64,000 nt of DNA from Pseudomonas benzenivorans (GTDB lineage Bacteria > Pseudomonadota > Gammaproteobacteria > Pseudomonadales > Pseudomonadaceae), in the NCBI RefSeq assembly GCF_024397895.1, contig NZ_CP073346.1, positions 2,604,001-2,668,000 on the forward strand, read 5' to 3'. The position numbers were made by a program, and so were the translations under genes. Positions 50,955 through 63,177 of this stretch are shown one piece after another. The stretch's first letter is position 1; every line of letters starts with the position of its first letter. Below the pieces are notes generated by a model, which saw only the letters and a list, made by a program, of their open reading frames with translations, had not been told where the DNA came from and ran no database searches.

Positions 50955-51950
50955 ATGGCCCGCTCCCGCCTGCTCCCCGACAACTTCACCCTGAGCCTGC
51001 TCGCGGTGGTCGCCGTCGCCTCGCTGCTGCCGGTCAGCGGTCAGGCCGCCGTGGCTTTCGGCTGGCTCACCAATGCCGCCATCGCCCTTCTGTTCTTCCT
51101 GCACGGGGTCAAGCTGTCGCGCGAGGCGATCATCGCCGGCGCCGCCCACTGGCGCCTGCACCTGCTGGTGTTCGCCTGCACCTTCGTGCTGTTCCCGCTG
51201 CTCGGCCTGGCGCTCAAGCCGCTGCTGTCGCCGCTGGTGGGCGACCAGCTGTACCTTGGCCTGCTCTACCTCTGCGCCCTGCCGGCCACGGTGCAGTCGG
51301 CCATCGCCTTCACCTCCCTGGCCCGCGGCAACATTCCGGCGGCGATCTGCAGCGCGGCGGCCTCGAGCCTGTTCGGCATCTTCCTCACCCCGCTGCTGGT
51401 GGCGCTGCTGCTCGACGTGCAGGGCGACGGCGGTTCGACCCTGGACGCCATCGGCAAGATCACCCTGCAGCTGCTGGTGCCCTTCATCGCCGGGCAGGTC
51501 GCCCGCCGCTGGATCGCCGCCTGGGTCGGGCGCAACAGGGATTGGCTGAAGTACGTCGACCAGGGTTCGATCCTGCTGGTGGTCTATGCCGCGTTCAGCG
51601 AGGCGGTGGTCGAGGACATCTGGCACCAGGTGCCGGCACCGGCGCTGCTCGGCCTGGTGCTGGCCTGCTTGGTGCTGCTGGGCCTGGTGCTGCTGCTGAC
51701 CCATCTGCTCGGCAAGTGGCTGGGCTTCAACCAGGAAGACCGCATCACCATCGTCTTCTGCGGCTCGAAGAAGAGCCTGGCCACCGGCATCCCCATGGCC
51801 CAGGTGCTGTTCGCCGGCGGCCCGGTCGGCCTGCTGATCCTGCCCTTGATGCTGTTCCACCAGATCCAGCTGATGGTCTGCGCGGTGCTGGCCCAGCGCT
51901 ACGCCAAGCGCCCGCCCGAAGCGGCCCTGGGCGAAACCCGGACGTCCTGA
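50955..51950 (+). CDS. YfeH-type bile acid:sodium symporter family transporter
   Basis: 331 residues with 9-10 hydrophobic segments. Family landmarks are LLPVSGQAAVAFGWLTNAAIALLFFLHGVKLSREA (about 26-60), LPATVQSAIAFTSLARGN (about 113-130) and CGSKKSLATGIPMAQVLF (about 272-290), typical of the BASS/SBF subgroup of YfeH. Substrate unknown. The start at 50955 is the first ATG after the divergent spacer; upstream codons lie in the control region. Confidence 0.85.
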   Translation: MARSRLLPDNFTLSLLAVVAVASLLPVSGQAAVAFGWLTNAAIALLFFLHGVKLSREAIIAGAAHWRLHLLVFACTFVLFPLLGLALKPLLSPLVGDQLYLGLLYLCALPATVQSAIAFTSLARGNIPAAICSAAASSLFGIFLTPLLVALLLDVQGDGGSTLDAIGKITLQLLVPFIAGQVARRWIAAWVGRNRDWLKYVDQGSILLVVYAAFSEAVVEDIWHQVPAPALLGLVLACLVLLGLVLLLTHLLGKWLGFNQEDRITIVFCGSKKSLATGIPMAQVLFAGGPVGLLILPLMLFHQIQLMVCAVLAQRYAKRPPEAALGETRTS

Positions 51951-52002
51951 GCGGGCCCATAGCCGAAGGCGACGACGGGGACTTGGTGAAACGACCGATT
52001 AA

Positions 52003-52018
52003 CTGTATGTTTGTACAG
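52003..52018 (+). promoter_or_regulatory. LexA (SOS) box
   Basis: CTGTATGTTTGTACAG fits CTG-N10-CAG with the inner TAT/TA pattern and lies 21 bp before the start codon of the radical SAM gene. PA0069, the P. aeruginosa homologue, has been listed as a LexA-regulon member. Confidence 0.85.
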
Positions 52019-52038
52019 TATCCTGTCGGAGTCGCTCC

Positions 52039-53097
52039 ATGTCCGTTTCCCTGCCGCCGCGAGGCCGTGGCACCGCCAGCAACCCCGCCAATCGCTACGC
52101 GCCGAGTCGCTCGGTGGTCGAAGACGACGGCTGGTTCCAGGAAGTGCCGCCCAGCCGCGCCACCGAGGTGCGGGTGGAGATGGCCAAGAGCATCATCACC
52201 CGCAACCAGTCGCCGGACCTGCCGTTCGACCGCTCGATCAATCCCTACCGGGGTTGTGAGCACGGTTGCATCTACTGCTACGCGCGGCCCAGCCATGCCT
52301 ACTGGGACCTGTCGCCGGGGCTGGACTTCGAGACGAAGCTGATCGCCAAGACCAACGCGCCGAGCCTGCTCGCGCAGCAGTTGGCCAAGCCCGGCTACGT
52401 CTGCGCGCCGATCAACCTGGGCTCCAACACCGACCCCTACCAGCCGATCGAGCGCCAGCAGCAGCTGACCCGCCGCACCCTGCAGGTGCTGCTCGATCAC
52501 CGCCATCCGGTGACCATCGTCACCAAGGGCGCGCTGATCCTGCGCGATCTCGATCTGCTCAGGCAGCTGGCCGAGCAGCGCCTGGTGACGGTGATGATCA
52601 GCCTGACCACCCTGGACGACGAACTCAAGCGCATCATGGAGCCGCGCGCGGCCTCGCCGGCGGCGCGCCTGCGGGCGATCCGCGTGCTGCGCGAGCAGGG
52701 TGTCCCGGTGGGCGTGCTCTGTTCGCCGATGATTCCGATGATCAACGACATGGAGCTGGAGCGCCTGCTCGAGGCGGCCAAGGCGGCCGGGGCGCAGCGC
52801 GCGTCCTACATGTTCCTGCGCCTGCCGCGCGAGGTGGCGCCGCTGTTCGAGGAGTGGCTGCAGGCGCACTACCCGCAGCGCGCCGAGCACGTCCTCAGCC
52901 TGGTACGGCAGAGCCGCGGCGGCGAGCTGTACGACAGCCGCTTCGGCGCGCGCATGCGCGGCGAGGGCGCCTTCGCCGCCCTGCTGGCGCAGCGCTTCGC
53001 CGTGGCCAGCAAGCGCCTCGGCCTGCGGGGCCGCCAGGACTTCGACCTGGATTGCTCGCGCTTCTGCCCACCGGGCGGGCAGCTGGCGCTGCTGTAA
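52039..53097 (+). CDS. PA0069-family radical SAM protein, SOS-controlled
   Basis: 352 residues. The radical SAM cluster motif is CEHGCIYC (CxxxCxxC, about residues 73-80) in the context INPYRGCEHGCIYCYARP, which is also shared with the DNA photoproduct-lyase-like group. Later landmarks are NLGSNTDPYQPIE (about 124) and VGVLCSPMIPMIND (about 222). C-terminal Cys lies in DCSRFCPPGG. Reaction unknown; a role in DNA repair is suggested by the LexA box in front. The ATG lies 20 bp after that box. Confidence 0.9.
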   Translation: MSVSLPPRGRGTASNPANRYAPSRSVVEDDGWFQEVPPSRATEVRVEMAKSIITRNQSPDLPFDRSINPYRGCEHGCIYCYARPSHAYWDLSPGLDFETKLIAKTNAPSLLAQQLAKPGYVCAPINLGSNTDPYQPIERQQQLTRRTLQVLLDHRHPVTIVTKGALILRDLDLLRQLAEQRLVTVMISLTTLDDELKRIMEPRAASPAARLRAIRVLREQGVPVGVLCSPMIPMINDMELERLLEAAKAAGAQRASYMFLRLPREVAPLFEEWLQAHYPQRAEHVLSLVRQSRGGELYDSRFGARMRGEGAFAALLAQRFAVASKRLGLRGRQDFDLDCSRFCPPGGQLALL

Positions 53098-53286
53098 GCG
53101 CCGTGCGTAGCGCGCTGCGCCCTGCACGGACCCTGCCGATCGGCTGGGCGCCAGTCACCTGGCCGGCGGGGCTACTATGCTAAAACGAGTACCATGGGTG
53201 AGGCGCGACCGGTCGGTCCGAGTCACCTCGGCATTGTGCCCGGCGCTGCCGCGCAACCTGCAACCAGCCTGAATCTGCCAGCCACT

Positions 53287-54192
53287 ATGAACCGTACCCT
53301 TCGCGTCCCCGAACCCTCCTTCGAATTGATGGACGATCACGAGGGCCACTCGCTGATCTATCGCGAGCATGGCTTTCCCAGTCCGCTGGTGCGCTGGCAT
53401 TTCCACAAGGAATACGAGCTGCACCTCATAGTCGCCAGCTCCGGCAAGGTGTTCATCGGCGACTACATCGGCAACTTCTCCCCGGACAGCCTGTTCCTCA
53501 CCGGGCCCAACCTGCCGCACAACTGGATCAGCCAGACCGAAGAGGACGAGGTATTCGCCGAGCGCGACATGCTGGTCAACTTCACCGACAAGGTGCTGGA
53601 CAGCGGCATCCCGGTATTCGACGAGCTGAAGAGCCTGGCACCGTTGCTGGCGCGGGCGCAGTTCGGCATCGAGTTCCGCGATCCGCGCTGCATCCGCGAG
53701 GCGCGGCAGCTGCTGCAGAAGATCGCCGACACCCAGGGCGCGACCCGACTCGGCCACTTCTTCATCCTGCTCGAGCTCCTGGCCGCCAGCGAGGACTACC
53801 AGCTGCTCTCCGGCCGGCTACCCACGCAGCCGGCCGACGAGCTGCATGTCGACCGCATCAACCGGGCGGTCGACTACATCTTCGAACGCTACGCCCAGGA
53901 CCTGAGCCAGGAAGAGGTGGCCGAGTACCTGGGCATGACCCCGACCTACTTCTCGCGCTTCTTCAAGAATGCCACCGGCCGGGGCTTCGTCGAGTTCGTC
54001 AATCGCCTGCGGGTGAGCAAATCCTGCGAGCTGCTGAGCCAGAGCGACATGCCGGTGACCGAGGTCTGTTTCGAGTCCGGTTTCAGCAACATTTCCAACT
54101 TCAACAGACGCTTCCAGCAGTTGAAGGGCATGACGCCATCGGACTACCGCAAGCAGGTGGTGCAGCGTCTGACCGAGCAAAACCTGTACTGA
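53287..54192 (+). CDS. mtlR: AraC-family activator of the mannitol operon
   Basis: 301 residues, the same length as MtlR of P. fluorescens. A cupin-type N-terminal sensor (WHFHKEYELHLIVASSGKVFIGDY, about 36-60) is joined to a C-terminal double helix-turn-helix (about 200-295; LSQEEVAEYLGMTPTYFSRFFKNATG and VTEVCFESGFSNISNFNRRFQQLKG as landmarks). Located directly upstream of and codirectional with mtlE. It is expected to activate mtlEFGK-mtlD with mannitol, glucitol or arabitol. No clear ribosome site at 53287; the longer frame has none either. Confidence 0.88.
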   Translation: MNRTLRVPEPSFELMDDHEGHSLIYREHGFPSPLVRWHFHKEYELHLIVASSGKVFIGDYIGNFSPDSLFLTGPNLPHNWISQTEEDEVFAERDMLVNFTDKVLDSGIPVFDELKSLAPLLARAQFGIEFRDPRCIREARQLLQKIADTQGATRLGHFFILLELLAASEDYQLLSGRLPTQPADELHVDRINRAVDYIFERYAQDLSQEEVAEYLGMTPTYFSRFFKNATGRGFVEFVNRLRVSKSCELLSQSDMPVTEVCFESGFSNISNFNRRFQQLKGMTPSDYRKQVVQRLTEQNLY

Positions 54193-54352
54193 TTTGCCTG
54201 TTGGGTCGCCTGATAGGCACGGTTTTACTGGCCTTCGGCAGGGTTTGTGGCTGGTTTGCCGGGTTGTTCAGTGCAAAAAAGTATCAATCTATGTGCAGTC
54301 GAGGATTTGTTCGAGGCTGCGTCACGGAGGTGTAATGCAGGTCGACTAATAC

Positions 54353-54360
54353 AAAAACAA
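54353..54360 (+). promoter_or_regulatory. Hfq/Crc-type CA motif in the mtlE leader (candidate)
   Basis: AAAAACAA within ACAAAAACAATA, about 48 bp before the mtlE start, fits AANAANAA. Catabolite repression of polyol use through Crc would be in keeping, but the site may simply be upstream sequence. The remaining 215-bp mtlR-mtlE spacer holds the mtlE promoter and no gene. Confidence 0.35.
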
Positions 54361-54407
54361 TATCGATCTCCGGTCGCCATGGCGATGCAGGAGGGGAGTT
54401 CAGAACA

Positions 54408-55718
<1,311 letters not shown>

Positions 55719-55810
55719 CCCACCCCACCTAGACCGTCCAGGCACCGCGCTTACTGCCCCGTAGGCCGGTGTCCGACCGTCCGTTCTCGCCGAATCAACA
55801 CGGAGTCGCC

Positions 55811-56743
55811 ATGACTACTTCGACCCTCGACACGCACCTGAAAAGTGCACCTGCGCCCGCCGGCGGCAAGCGCTTTGCGTTCAAGCCGGGCTGGTTTCTG
55901 GTCAGCCCTTCAGTGGCGTTGCTGCTGCTGTGGATGATCGTGCCGCTGGGCATGACCATCTACTTCTCGCTGATTCGCTACAACCTGCTGTATCCCGGCG
56001 AGAACCAGTTCGTCGGTCTGGAGAACTTCGAGTACTTCCTCAGCGACGCCGGCTTCATGCCGGGTGCGCTCAACACCCTGCTGCTGGTCGGCAGCGTGCT
56101 GCTGATCAGCGTGGTGTTCGGTGTGCTGATCGCCGCGCTGCTGGAGGCCTGCGAGTTCTGGGGTCGGGGCGTGGTGCGGGTGCTGCTGATTTCGCCCTTC
56201 TTCATCATGCCCACGGTCAGTGCGCTGGTGTGGAAGAACCTGATCTTCCATCCGGTCTCGGGGATCCTCGCGGCGATCTGGAAGTTCTTCGGCGCGCAGC
56301 CGGTGGACTGGCTGGCCGAATACCCGCTGCTGTCGATCATCTTCATCGTCTCCTGGCAGTGGCTGCCGTTCGCCATCCTGATCCTGATGACCGCCATGCA
56401 GTCGCTGGACCAGGACCAGAAGGAGGCCGCGCGCCTCGACGGTGCGGGCTCGCTGGCGATCTTCTGGCACCTGACCCTGCCGCACCTGGCCCGGCCGATC
56501 GCCGTGGTGGTGATGATCGAGACCATCTTCCTGCTCTCGGTGTTCGCCGAAATCTTCACCACCACCAGCGGCGGTCCGGGCTTCGAGTCCACCAACCTGG
56601 CCTACCTGATTTACAACCACGCCCTGCTGCAGTTCGACGTCGGCATGGCGTCCGCCGGCGGCTTGATCGCGGTGGTCATCGCCAACCTCGCGGCGATAGT
56701 GCTGATCCGGATGATCGGCAAGAACCTCACCAACCAGCAATGA
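55811..56743 (+). CDS. mtlF: polyol ABC transporter permease
   Basis: 310 residues with six hydrophobic segments. The MalF-type EAA loop that docks on the ATPase is EAARLDGAGSLAIFWHLTLP (about 212-231). The start at 55811 has CGGAG about 6 bp upstream; an earlier ATG-less frame extension is rejected. It follows mtlE by 92 bp and is followed 10 bp on by mtlG. Confidence 0.92.
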   Translation: MTTSTLDTHLKSAPAPAGGKRFAFKPGWFLVSPSVALLLLWMIVPLGMTIYFSLIRYNLLYPGENQFVGLENFEYFLSDAGFMPGALNTLLLVGSVLLISVVFGVLIAALLEACEFWGRGVVRVLLISPFFIMPTVSALVWKNLIFHPVSGILAAIWKFFGAQPVDWLAEYPLLSIIFIVSWQWLPFAILILMTAMQSLDQDQKEAARLDGAGSLAIFWHLTLPHLARPIAVVVMIETIFLLSVFAEIFTTTSGGPGFESTNLAYLIYNHALLQFDVGMASAGGLIAVVIANLAAIVLIRMIGKNLTNQQ

Positions 56744-56753
56744 GGCCTTGATC

Positions 56754-57587
56754 ATGTTGACGCTCAAACAATCCCGTCGCCTGCAGAGTGTGCTGGTGGG
56801 TACTTCGGCCTGGGCTATCGCCGCGCTGATCTTCTTCCCGATCCTGTGGATGATCCTCACCAGCTTCAAGACCGAGATCGCCGCGTTCGCCACGCCGCCG
56901 CAGTTCCTCTTCATGCCGACGCTGGAGAACTACCTGCTGATCAACGAGCGCAGCGACTACTTCAGCTTCGCCTGGAACTCGCTGCTGATCTCGGTCACCG
57001 CGACCCTGCTGTGCATGCTCATCGCGGTGCCGGCGGCCTACTCCATGGCCTTCTTCGAGAGCCGCAATACCAAGCGCACGCTGCTGTGGATGCTGTCGAC
57101 CAAGATGTTGCCGCCGGTGGGCGTGCTGATGCCGATCTACCTGATCTGCCAGAGCCTGGGCCTGCTCGATTCGCGCATCGCGCTGATCGTCATCTACACC
57201 CTGATCAACCTGCCGATCGTGGTGTGGATGGTGTACACCTACTTCAAGGACATCCCCGTCGACATCCTCGAAGCCGCTCGCCTGGATGGCGCCACCACCC
57301 TGCAGGAAATCGCTCGCGTGCTGCTGCCGATCGCCCGTGGCGGTCTGGCCTCGACCATGCTGCTGTCGCTGATCCTGTGCTGGAACGAGGCCTTCTGGTC
57401 GCTCAACCTGACCAGCTCGGCCGCCGCTCCGCTGACCGCCCTGGTCGCCTCCTACTCCAGTCCTGAAGGCCTGTTCTGGGCCAAGCTCTCGGCCGTTTCG
57501 ACCCTGGCCTGCGCGCCCATCCTGATTTTCGGCTGGATCAGTCAAAAACAACTCGTGCGCGGCCTGTCCTTCGGCGCCGTCAAGTAA
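56754..57587 (+). CDS. mtlG: polyol ABC transporter permease
   Basis: 277 residues with six hydrophobic segments and the MalG-type EAA loop EAARLDGATTLQEIARVLLP (about 170-189). The N-terminal RRLQSVLVGTSAWAIAALIFFPILWMILTSFKT (about 9-40) is the first membrane helix and periplasmic entry. The ATG at 56754 is used; an in-frame TTG two codons earlier is less likely. It pairs with MtlF to form the membrane channel. Confidence 0.92.
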   Translation: MLTLKQSRRLQSVLVGTSAWAIAALIFFPILWMILTSFKTEIAAFATPPQFLFMPTLENYLLINERSDYFSFAWNSLLISVTATLLCMLIAVPAAYSMAFFESRNTKRTLLWMLSTKMLPPVGVLMPIYLICQSLGLLDSRIALIVIYTLINLPIVVWMVYTYFKDIPVDILEAARLDGATTLQEIARVLLPIARGGLASTMLLSLILCWNEAFWSLNLTSSAAAPLTALVASYSSPEGLFWAKLSAVSTLACAPILIFGWISQKQLVRGLSFGAVK

Positions 57588-57602
57588 CAAGAGGATTTCC
57601 CC

Positions 57603-58706
<1,104 letters not shown>

Positions 58707-58739
58707 GGCCGCCCGTCAGCCCCATCCAGGAATTCTCAG

Positions 58740-60212
58740 ATGAAACTCAATCGCCAGCATCTCGACCGGCTGGCGGCGCCTATCGCGCTGCCCGCCTACC
58801 GTGCCGACGCCACCCAGCAGGGCATCGTCCATATCGGCGTCGGTGGTTTCCACCGCGCCCACCAGGCGTTCTACACCGAGGCCCTGATGAACCAGGGCGA
58901 GGCCCTCGACTGGAGCATCTGCGGCGTCGGCCTGCGCGGCGCCGACCGCGCCATGCGCGATGCCCTGGCCGCGCAGGACTACCTCTACACCCTGGTCGAG
59001 CTGGGCGACGACACGGGCAACGCGGTGCAGGTGGTGGGCGCCATCAGCGGCATGCTGCTGGCCGAGGATTCGCCCCAGGCGCTGATCGACAAGCTGGCCG
59101 ATCCGGCGATCCGCATCGTCTCGCTGACCATCACCGAAGGTGGCTACTGCATGGACGACAGCAGCGGCGAGTTTCTCGCCCAGCTGCCGGACATCCAGCA
59201 TGACCTGGCTCATCCCGAGGCGCCGCGCAGCGTCTTCGGCTTCCTCTGCGCGGCCCTGGCCAGGCGCCGCGCCGCCGGCACCCCGGCCTTCACCCTGATG
59301 TCCTGCGATAACCTGCCGCACAACGGCACGGTGACCCGCAAGGCGCTGCTCAGCTTCGCCAACCTGGCAGACCCTGGGCTGGCCGCCTGGATCGAGGCCA
59401 ATGTCAGCTTCCCCAATGCCATGGTCGACCGCATCACGCCGATGACCAGCGAGGCCCATCGCCAGCAGCTGGTCGAGCGCCATGGCATCGAGGACGCCTG
59501 GCCGGTGGTCTGCGAGCCCTTCGTGCAGTGGGTGCTGGAGGACAAGTTCGTCAATGGCCGGCCGGCCTGGGAAAAGGTCGGCGTGCAGTTCACCGACGAC
59601 GTCACGCCCTACGAAGAGATGAAGATCAAGCTGCTCAACGGCGGCCATATGGCGCTGACCTATCTGGGCTTCCTCAAGGGCTATCGCTTCGTCCACGAGG
59701 CGATGGGCGATCCATTGTTGCGCCGCTACCTGCGCACCTTCATGGACCTGGACGTCACCCCGCAGCTGGCGCCGGTGCCGGGTATCGACCTGGAGTCTTA
59801 CAAGGACACCCTGATCGAGCGCTTCTCCAACCAGGCCATCGCCGACCAGCTGGAGCGGATCTGCTCCGATGGTTCCTCGAAGCTGCCCAAGTTCATCGTG
59901 CCGACCCTCAACTGGCTGATCGACGACGAGCGCGCGCTGGAGCGCGCGGCGCTGGTGGTGGCGGCCTGGGCGCTGTATCTCGAGGGTGTCGACGAGCGCG
60001 GCGTGCGCTTTGCCATCGCCGACCCGCGCGCCGCCGAGTGCCAGCAGCTGGTGGCCGACCGCGAGCAGATCAGCGCCCGGCTGCTCGGCGCCGAGGCGAT
60101 CTTCGGCACGGCGATCCCGCGCTCGCCGGCGTTCGTCGCCGCCTTCCAGCGCAACCTCGACAGCCTGCGCAGCCAGGGGGTCACGGCCACCCTGGAGACC
60201 CTGCTGGCCTGA
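58740..60212 (+). CDS. mtlD: mannitol 2-dehydrogenase (polyol dehydrogenase)
   Basis: Oxidises D-mannitol to D-fructose with NAD, also arabitol and glucitol in Pseudomonas. 490 residues of the long-chain dehydrogenase family: IVHIGVGGFHRAHQAFY (about 29-45, NAD-binding GxGxFHRAH), MSCDNLPHNG (about 185), DRITPMTS (about 231) and the catalytic segment KIKLLNGGHMALTYLG (about 295-310, with the polyol-dehydrogenase Lys-Asn-His set). It is followed directly by the fructokinase gene. In P. fluorescens a xylulokinase gene (mtlY) lies between these two; here there are only 62 bp. Confidence 0.95.
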   Translation: MKLNRQHLDRLAAPIALPAYRADATQQGIVHIGVGGFHRAHQAFYTEALMNQGEALDWSICGVGLRGADRAMRDALAAQDYLYTLVELGDDTGNAVQVVGAISGMLLAEDSPQALIDKLADPAIRIVSLTITEGGYCMDDSSGEFLAQLPDIQHDLAHPEAPRSVFGFLCAALARRRAAGTPAFTLMSCDNLPHNGTVTRKALLSFANLADPGLAAWIEANVSFPNAMVDRITPMTSEAHRQQLVERHGIEDAWPVVCEPFVQWVLEDKFVNGRPAWEKVGVQFTDDVTPYEEMKIKLLNGGHMALTYLGFLKGYRFVHEAMGDPLLRRYLRTFMDLDVTPQLAPVPGIDLESYKDTLIERFSNQAIADQLERICSDGSSKLPKFIVPTLNWLIDDERALERAALVVAAWALYLEGVDERGVRFAIADPRAAECQQLVADREQISARLLGAEAIFGTAIPRSPAFVAAFQRNLDSLRSQGVTATLETLLA

Positions 60213-60274
60213 TCCGCCAGAAATCCCGGTCCGCCTTGGGCGCCCAGGCGCCCTCATCTCATGTGGAGTCAGTT

Positions 60275-61216
60275 ATGTATCTGGTATGTGGCGAAGCCCT
60301 GTTCGATGTCTTCAGCCAGGACGCCAGCGCGCGCAGCAGCGAGCTGGAGCTCAGGGCGATTGCCGGCGGATCGCCGTTCAACGTGGCCGTCGGCTTGCGC
60401 CGTCTGGCCGCCGATTCGGCGCTGTTCGCCGGGATTTCCACGGATTTTCTCGGTGACCGACTGCGCCGGGTGTTGCACGAGGAGGGTGTGAGCGGCGACT
60501 ACCTGGTATCCAGCGATGCGCCCACCACCCTGGCGATGGTCGCGGTCGATGCCCAGGGCGTGCCGCACTACAGCTTCCGTGGCGAAGGCTGCGCCGACCG
60601 GCTGCTACAGACCGAGCATCTGCCGCACCTCGACGCGCGGGTGCGCGGCATCCATGTCGGTTCCTACTCCCTGGTGGTGACGCCCGTCGCCGATACCCTG
60701 CTGGAACTGGTGCGGCGCGAGAGCGAGCGGCGCCTGATCAGCCTCGATCCCAATGTGCGGCTCGGGGTCGAGCCGCGGGTCGCCGTCTGGCAGCAGCGCA
60801 TCGAGGCCTTCGCGGCGCAGGCGCACCTGATCAAGGTCAGCGAGGAAGACCTGGCCCTGCTGTACCCGGACCGCGAGCCCCATGAGGTGGTCGGGCACTG
60901 GCTCGGGCAGCGCTGCCAGCTGGTGTTCCTCACCCACGGCAGCGACGGCGCCAGCGTGTTCAGCCGCCTGCACGGCCATTGGTCGGTGCCGGCGCAAGCG
61001 GTGGCCACCCGCGACACCGTCGGCGCCGGCGACACCTTCCAGGCCGCGCTGCTGGCGTACCTGGCCCGCCACGGGCTGGACAGCCCCGCCGCCCTGGCCG
61101 AGCTGTCCCGCGGGCATATCGAGGCGATGCTCGCCTACGCCGTGCGCGCCGCCGCAGTGACCTGCTCGCGGGTCGGACCGGATCTGCCCTACGTCCATGA
61201 ACTGGAACAGCCTTGA
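60275..61216 (+). CDS. mtlZ: fructokinase (PfkB family)
   Basis: Phosphorylates fructose made by MtlD. 313 residues. The N-terminal PfkB motif is [18 protein letters not shown] (about 29-46) and the C-terminal ATP/catalytic motif is [17 protein letters not shown] (about 247-263) with the base Asp in GAGD. TGTGGAG lies 7 bp before the ATG at 60275. Cotranscription with mtlD is very likely. pgi follows after 50 bp. Confidence 0.93.
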   Translation: MYLVCGEALFDVFSQDASARSSELELRAIAGGSPFNVAVGLRRLAADSALFAGISTDFLGDRLRRVLHEEGVSGDYLVSSDAPTTLAMVAVDAQGVPHYSFRGEGCADRLLQTEHLPHLDARVRGIHVGSYSLVVTPVADTLLELVRRESERRLISLDPNVRLGVEPRVAVWQQRIEAFAAQAHLIKVSEEDLALLYPDREPHEVVGHWLGQRCQLVFLTHGSDGASVFSRLHGHWSVPAQAVATRDTVGAGDTFQAALLAYLARHGLDSPAALAELSRGHIEAMLAYAVRAAAVTCSRVGPDLPYVHELEQP

Positions 61217-61266
61217 GCCCCTTCGGCGCCTCAGGCCTTTCGTCCATTACCTTCGCAGGAGTTGTC

Positions 61267-62931
61267 ATGCCGCACCCTCAGCCTTCCCACGATGTCACGC
61301 AGCTGCCCGCCTGGCAGGGCCTGGCCGCGCACCGCGAGTGCTTTGCCGAGTTCAGCATGCGCGACGCATTCGCCGAGCAGCCGCAGCGTTTCGCCGAGTT
61401 CTCCCTGAACGACTGCGGCCTGTTTCTCGACTACTCGAAGAACCTGATCACCCGCGAGACCCGCGACCTGCTGGTGCGCCTGGCCGAAGAATGCGGCCTG
61501 CGGCAGGCGATTGGCGCGCTGTTCGACGGCGAACGGCTCAATGCCTCCGAGGGCCGCCCGGCCCTGCACACCGCCCTGCGCCGACCGATCGGCGACAAGG
61601 TGCTGGTCGACGGCGTCGACGTGATGCCCGAGGTGCACCGGGTGTTGCAGCAGATGACCGAGCTGGTTGGGCGGGTGCATGACGGCCTGTGGCGCGGCTA
61701 CAGCGAGAAGCCCATCACCGATGTGGTCAACATCGGCATCGGCGGCTCCTTCCTCGGCCCCCAGCTGGTCTCCGAGGCCCTGCTGCCGTTCGCCCAGCGC
61801 GGCGTGCGCTGCCATTACCTGGCCAATATCGACGGCAGCTCGTTCCACGAGCTGGCGGCCAAGCTGCGCGCGGAAACCACCCTGTTCATCATCTCCTCGA
61901 AGACCTTCGGCACCCTGGAGACCCTGAAGAACGCCCAGGCCGCGCGCAGCTGGTACCTGGCCCAGGGCGGCTCGGAAGCCGAGCTGCATCGTCACTTCAT
62001 CGCCGTGTCGAGCAATGTGCCGGCGGCGGTGGCCTTCGGCATCCGCGAGGAGAACATCCTGCCGATGTGGGACTGGGTCGGTGGGCGTTACTCGCTGTGG
62101 TCGGCCATCGGCCTGCCGATTGCCATGTCCATCGGCATGTCCAACTTCAAGGAGTTGCTGTCCGGCGCCTATCGGATGGACGAGCACTTCCAGAGCGCGC
62201 CCTTCGAGCAGAACATGCCGGTGCTGCTGGCGCTGCTGGGCATCTGGTACGGCAACTTCTGGGGCGCCCAGACCCAGGCGATCCTGCCGTACGACCACTA
62301 CCTGCGCAACATCACCAAGCACCTGCAGCAGCTGGACATGGAGTCCAACGGCAAGCGCGTGCTGCAGGACGGCCGCCCCGTGCCCTGCGCCACCGGCCCG
62401 GTGATCTGGGGCGGGGTCGGCTGCAACGGCCAGCACGCCTATCACCAGTTGCTGCACCAGGGCACCGCGCTGATTCCGGCCGATTTCATCGTGCCGGTGG
62501 TCAGCTACAACCCGGTGGCCGACCACCACCAGTGGCTCTACGCCAACTGCCTGTCGCAGAGCCAGGCGCTGATGCGCGGCAAGACCCAGGCCGAAGCCGA
62601 GGCGGAACTGCGGGCCAAGGGCCTGGACGAGGACGAGGTGCAGCGCCTGGCGCCGCACAAGGTGATTCCCGGCAACCGGCCGAGCAACACCCTGGTGATG
62701 GAACGGGTCAGCCCGCGCCGTCTCGGCGCCCTGGTGGCCCTGTACGAGCACAAGGTCTTCGCCCAGAGCGCGATCTGGGGCATCAACGCCTTCGACCAGT
62801 GGGGCGTGGAGCTGGGCAAGGAGCTGGGCAAGAACGTCTACTCGCGCCTGCTGAGCAGCGAACCGGGGCCGGCCGAGGACCCCTCCACCCAGGGCCTGAT
62901 CGACTTCTTCCGCGGCCGTCATCGCGGCTGA
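61267..62931 (+). CDS. pgi: glucose-6-phosphate isomerase
   Basis: Interconverts fructose-6-phosphate and glucose-6-phosphate. 554 residues of the long bacterial type. Signatures: [20 protein letters not shown] (about 155), the sugar-phosphate loop [11 protein letters not shown] (about 210), [16 protein letters not shown] (about 269-284), [16 protein letters not shown] (about 380-396, catalytic His), and near the end [19 protein letters not shown] (about 498-516, catalytic Lys). GCAGGAG precedes the ATG at 61267. Its place right after fructokinase completes the route from mannitol to glucose-6-phosphate. Confidence 0.95.
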   Translation: MPHPQPSHDVTQLPAWQGLAAHRECFAEFSMRDAFAEQPQRFAEFSLNDCGLFLDYSKNLITRETRDLLVRLAEECGLRQAIGALFDGERLNASEGRPALHTALRRPIGDKVLVDGVDVMPEVHRVLQQMTELVGRVHDGLWRGYSEKPITDVVNIGIGGSFLGPQLVSEALLPFAQRGVRCHYLANIDGSSFHELAAKLRAETTLFIISSKTFGTLETLKNAQAARSWYLAQGGSEAELHRHFIAVSSNVPAAVAFGIREENILPMWDWVGGRYSLWSAIGLPIAMSIGMSNFKELLSGAYRMDEHFQSAPFEQNMPVLLALLGIWYGNFWGAQTQAILPYDHYLRNITKHLQQLDMESNGKRVLQDGRPVPCATGPVIWGGVGCNGQHAYHQLLHQGTALIPADFIVPVVSYNPVADHHQWLYANCLSQSQALMRGKTQAEAEAELRAKGLDEDEVQRLAPHKVIPGNRPSNTLVMERVSPRRLGALVALYEHKVFAQSAIWGINAFDQWGVELGKELGKNVYSRLLSSEPGPAEDPSTQGLIDFFRGRHRG

Positions 62932-63006
62932 ACGGCGGCGGGATCCCGCCAGGCGCCCGCTGCAGCCGTCCGGGCGAGCGTCTTCTGCGAGTCGGCGGGG
63001 CAATTC

Positions 63007-63027
63007 CCGGCCCATTCTCGGGGCCGG
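63007..63027. other. hairpin in the pgi-carbonic anhydrase spacer
   Basis: CCGGCCC and GGGCCGG pair around a 7-nt loop, without a T-run. It may end the mtl-pgi transcript weakly. The other parts of this 246-bp spacer hold no gene. Confidence 0.4.
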
Positions 63028-63177
63028 CAGCATGGGATTGCTCGCGCGTCTGTTCGTCGGGCGGGCAACTCGCGCCGCTGTGAAGTGTGACTCTTCGGGG
63101 CCGGCGGCTGTCCGCATGGCAGTCTGGTAGTCTTCACCTTCGCGACCGCGCGACAGTTTCAGCAAGAGGTAGATGCA

